From: Opitutia bacterium UBA6410
GTDB lineage: Bacteria > Verrucomicrobiota > Verrucomicrobiia > Opitutales > Intestinicryptomonadaceae
Assembly (NCBI GenBank): GCA_002437405.1
Contig: DJPO01000008.1
Span: 1-7,107, forward strand
Direction of reading: 5' to 3'
DNA: 7,107 nt
The notes beneath the pieces are model-generated. The model had not been told where the DNA came from. It was given only the letters and a program-made list of their open reading frames with translations, and did not search any database. Positions within the stretch are counted from its first letter, which is position 1. Each line of letters starts with the position of its first letter. The position numbers and the translations under genes were made by a program. Below, piece by piece: positions 6,984 to 7,107 of this stretch.

Positions 6984-7010
6984 ACCAGAGCGGAAGTTCT
7001 CGAAAAAAAT

Positions 7011-7042
7011 TACAGTAAAAGAGCTTCACAACTTTTGCTGTA
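7011..7042 (+). other. Hairpin in the GH78 3' untranslated region
   Basis: TACAGTAAAAG (7011-7021) pairs with CTTTTGCTGTA (7032-7042), 11 bp including one G-U pair, around a 10-base loop. There is no T run after it, so it is not itself a terminator. It may protect the transcript's 3' end. Confidence 0.55.
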
Positions 7043-7053
7043 GAATAAAAAAC

Positions 7054-7090
7054 AAAGGATTCGGAAAAACAAACCGAATCCTTTATTTTT
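7054..7090 (+). terminator. Intrinsic terminator of the GH78 gene
   Basis: A perfect 11-bp stem AAAGGATTCGG (7054-7064) pairs with CCGAATCCTTT (7074-7084) around an A-rich loop and is followed by ATTTTT. It lies 70 bases after the stop codon and closes the transcription unit. Confidence 0.9.
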
Positions 7091-7107
7091 CGCTCTTCGT
7101 CAAAGAT

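Overview
The window reads as a chromosomal segment of a free-living or gut-associated bacterium with moderate, uneven GC. The organism is not certain. Two secreted plant-type glycosidases, a CreD-like membrane protein, usable purine-rich Shine-Dalgarno sites before some genes and the codon style together fit a saccharolytic member of Verrucomicrobiota/Lentisphaerota (PVC group). Bacteroidota are less likely because they seldom use Shine-Dalgarno sites. This is inference from style, not from a marker gene.

Layout, left to right. (1) Bases 1 to about 281, minus strand: the first part of a transposase running off the left edge. It has a CxxC zinc-ribbon and an RRYRC element like the N-terminal domain of ISL3-type transposases. 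Its start lies next to a strong hairpin. (2) Bases 282-497: non-coding, with a second hairpin plus T tract and an AT-rich leader. (3) Bases 498-1697, plus: a CreD-family inner-membrane protein. (4) Bases 1790-2512, plus: a short-chain dehydrogenase/reductase of FabG type. (5) Bases 2542-2572: a perfect 30-bp palindrome that should stop transcription from both sides between two convergent genes. (6) Bases 2598-4427, minus: a secreted GH2 glycosidase. (7) Bases 4428-4580: a divergent intergenic region. (8) Bases 4581-6983, plus: a secreted GH78 alpha-L-rhamnosidase-type enzyme. (9) Bases 6984-7107: two consecutive hairpins, the second a clear intrinsic terminator.

How the genes fit together. 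The GH2 and GH78 genes are divergent, share about 150 bp of upstream DNA, and both encode exported enzymes with all expected catalytic carboxylates. The natural reading is a small co-regulated module that takes rhamnose-capped beta-glycosides apart outside the cytoplasm. No transporter, regulator or SusC/D pair is present here. The CreD-like gene and the SDR gene probably share a transcript but have no obvious functional link. I see no RNA gene, CRISPR array, or clearly novel multi-gene system. The best unlisted signals are the edge-truncated transposase with its start-site hairpin, and the divergent glycosidase pair.
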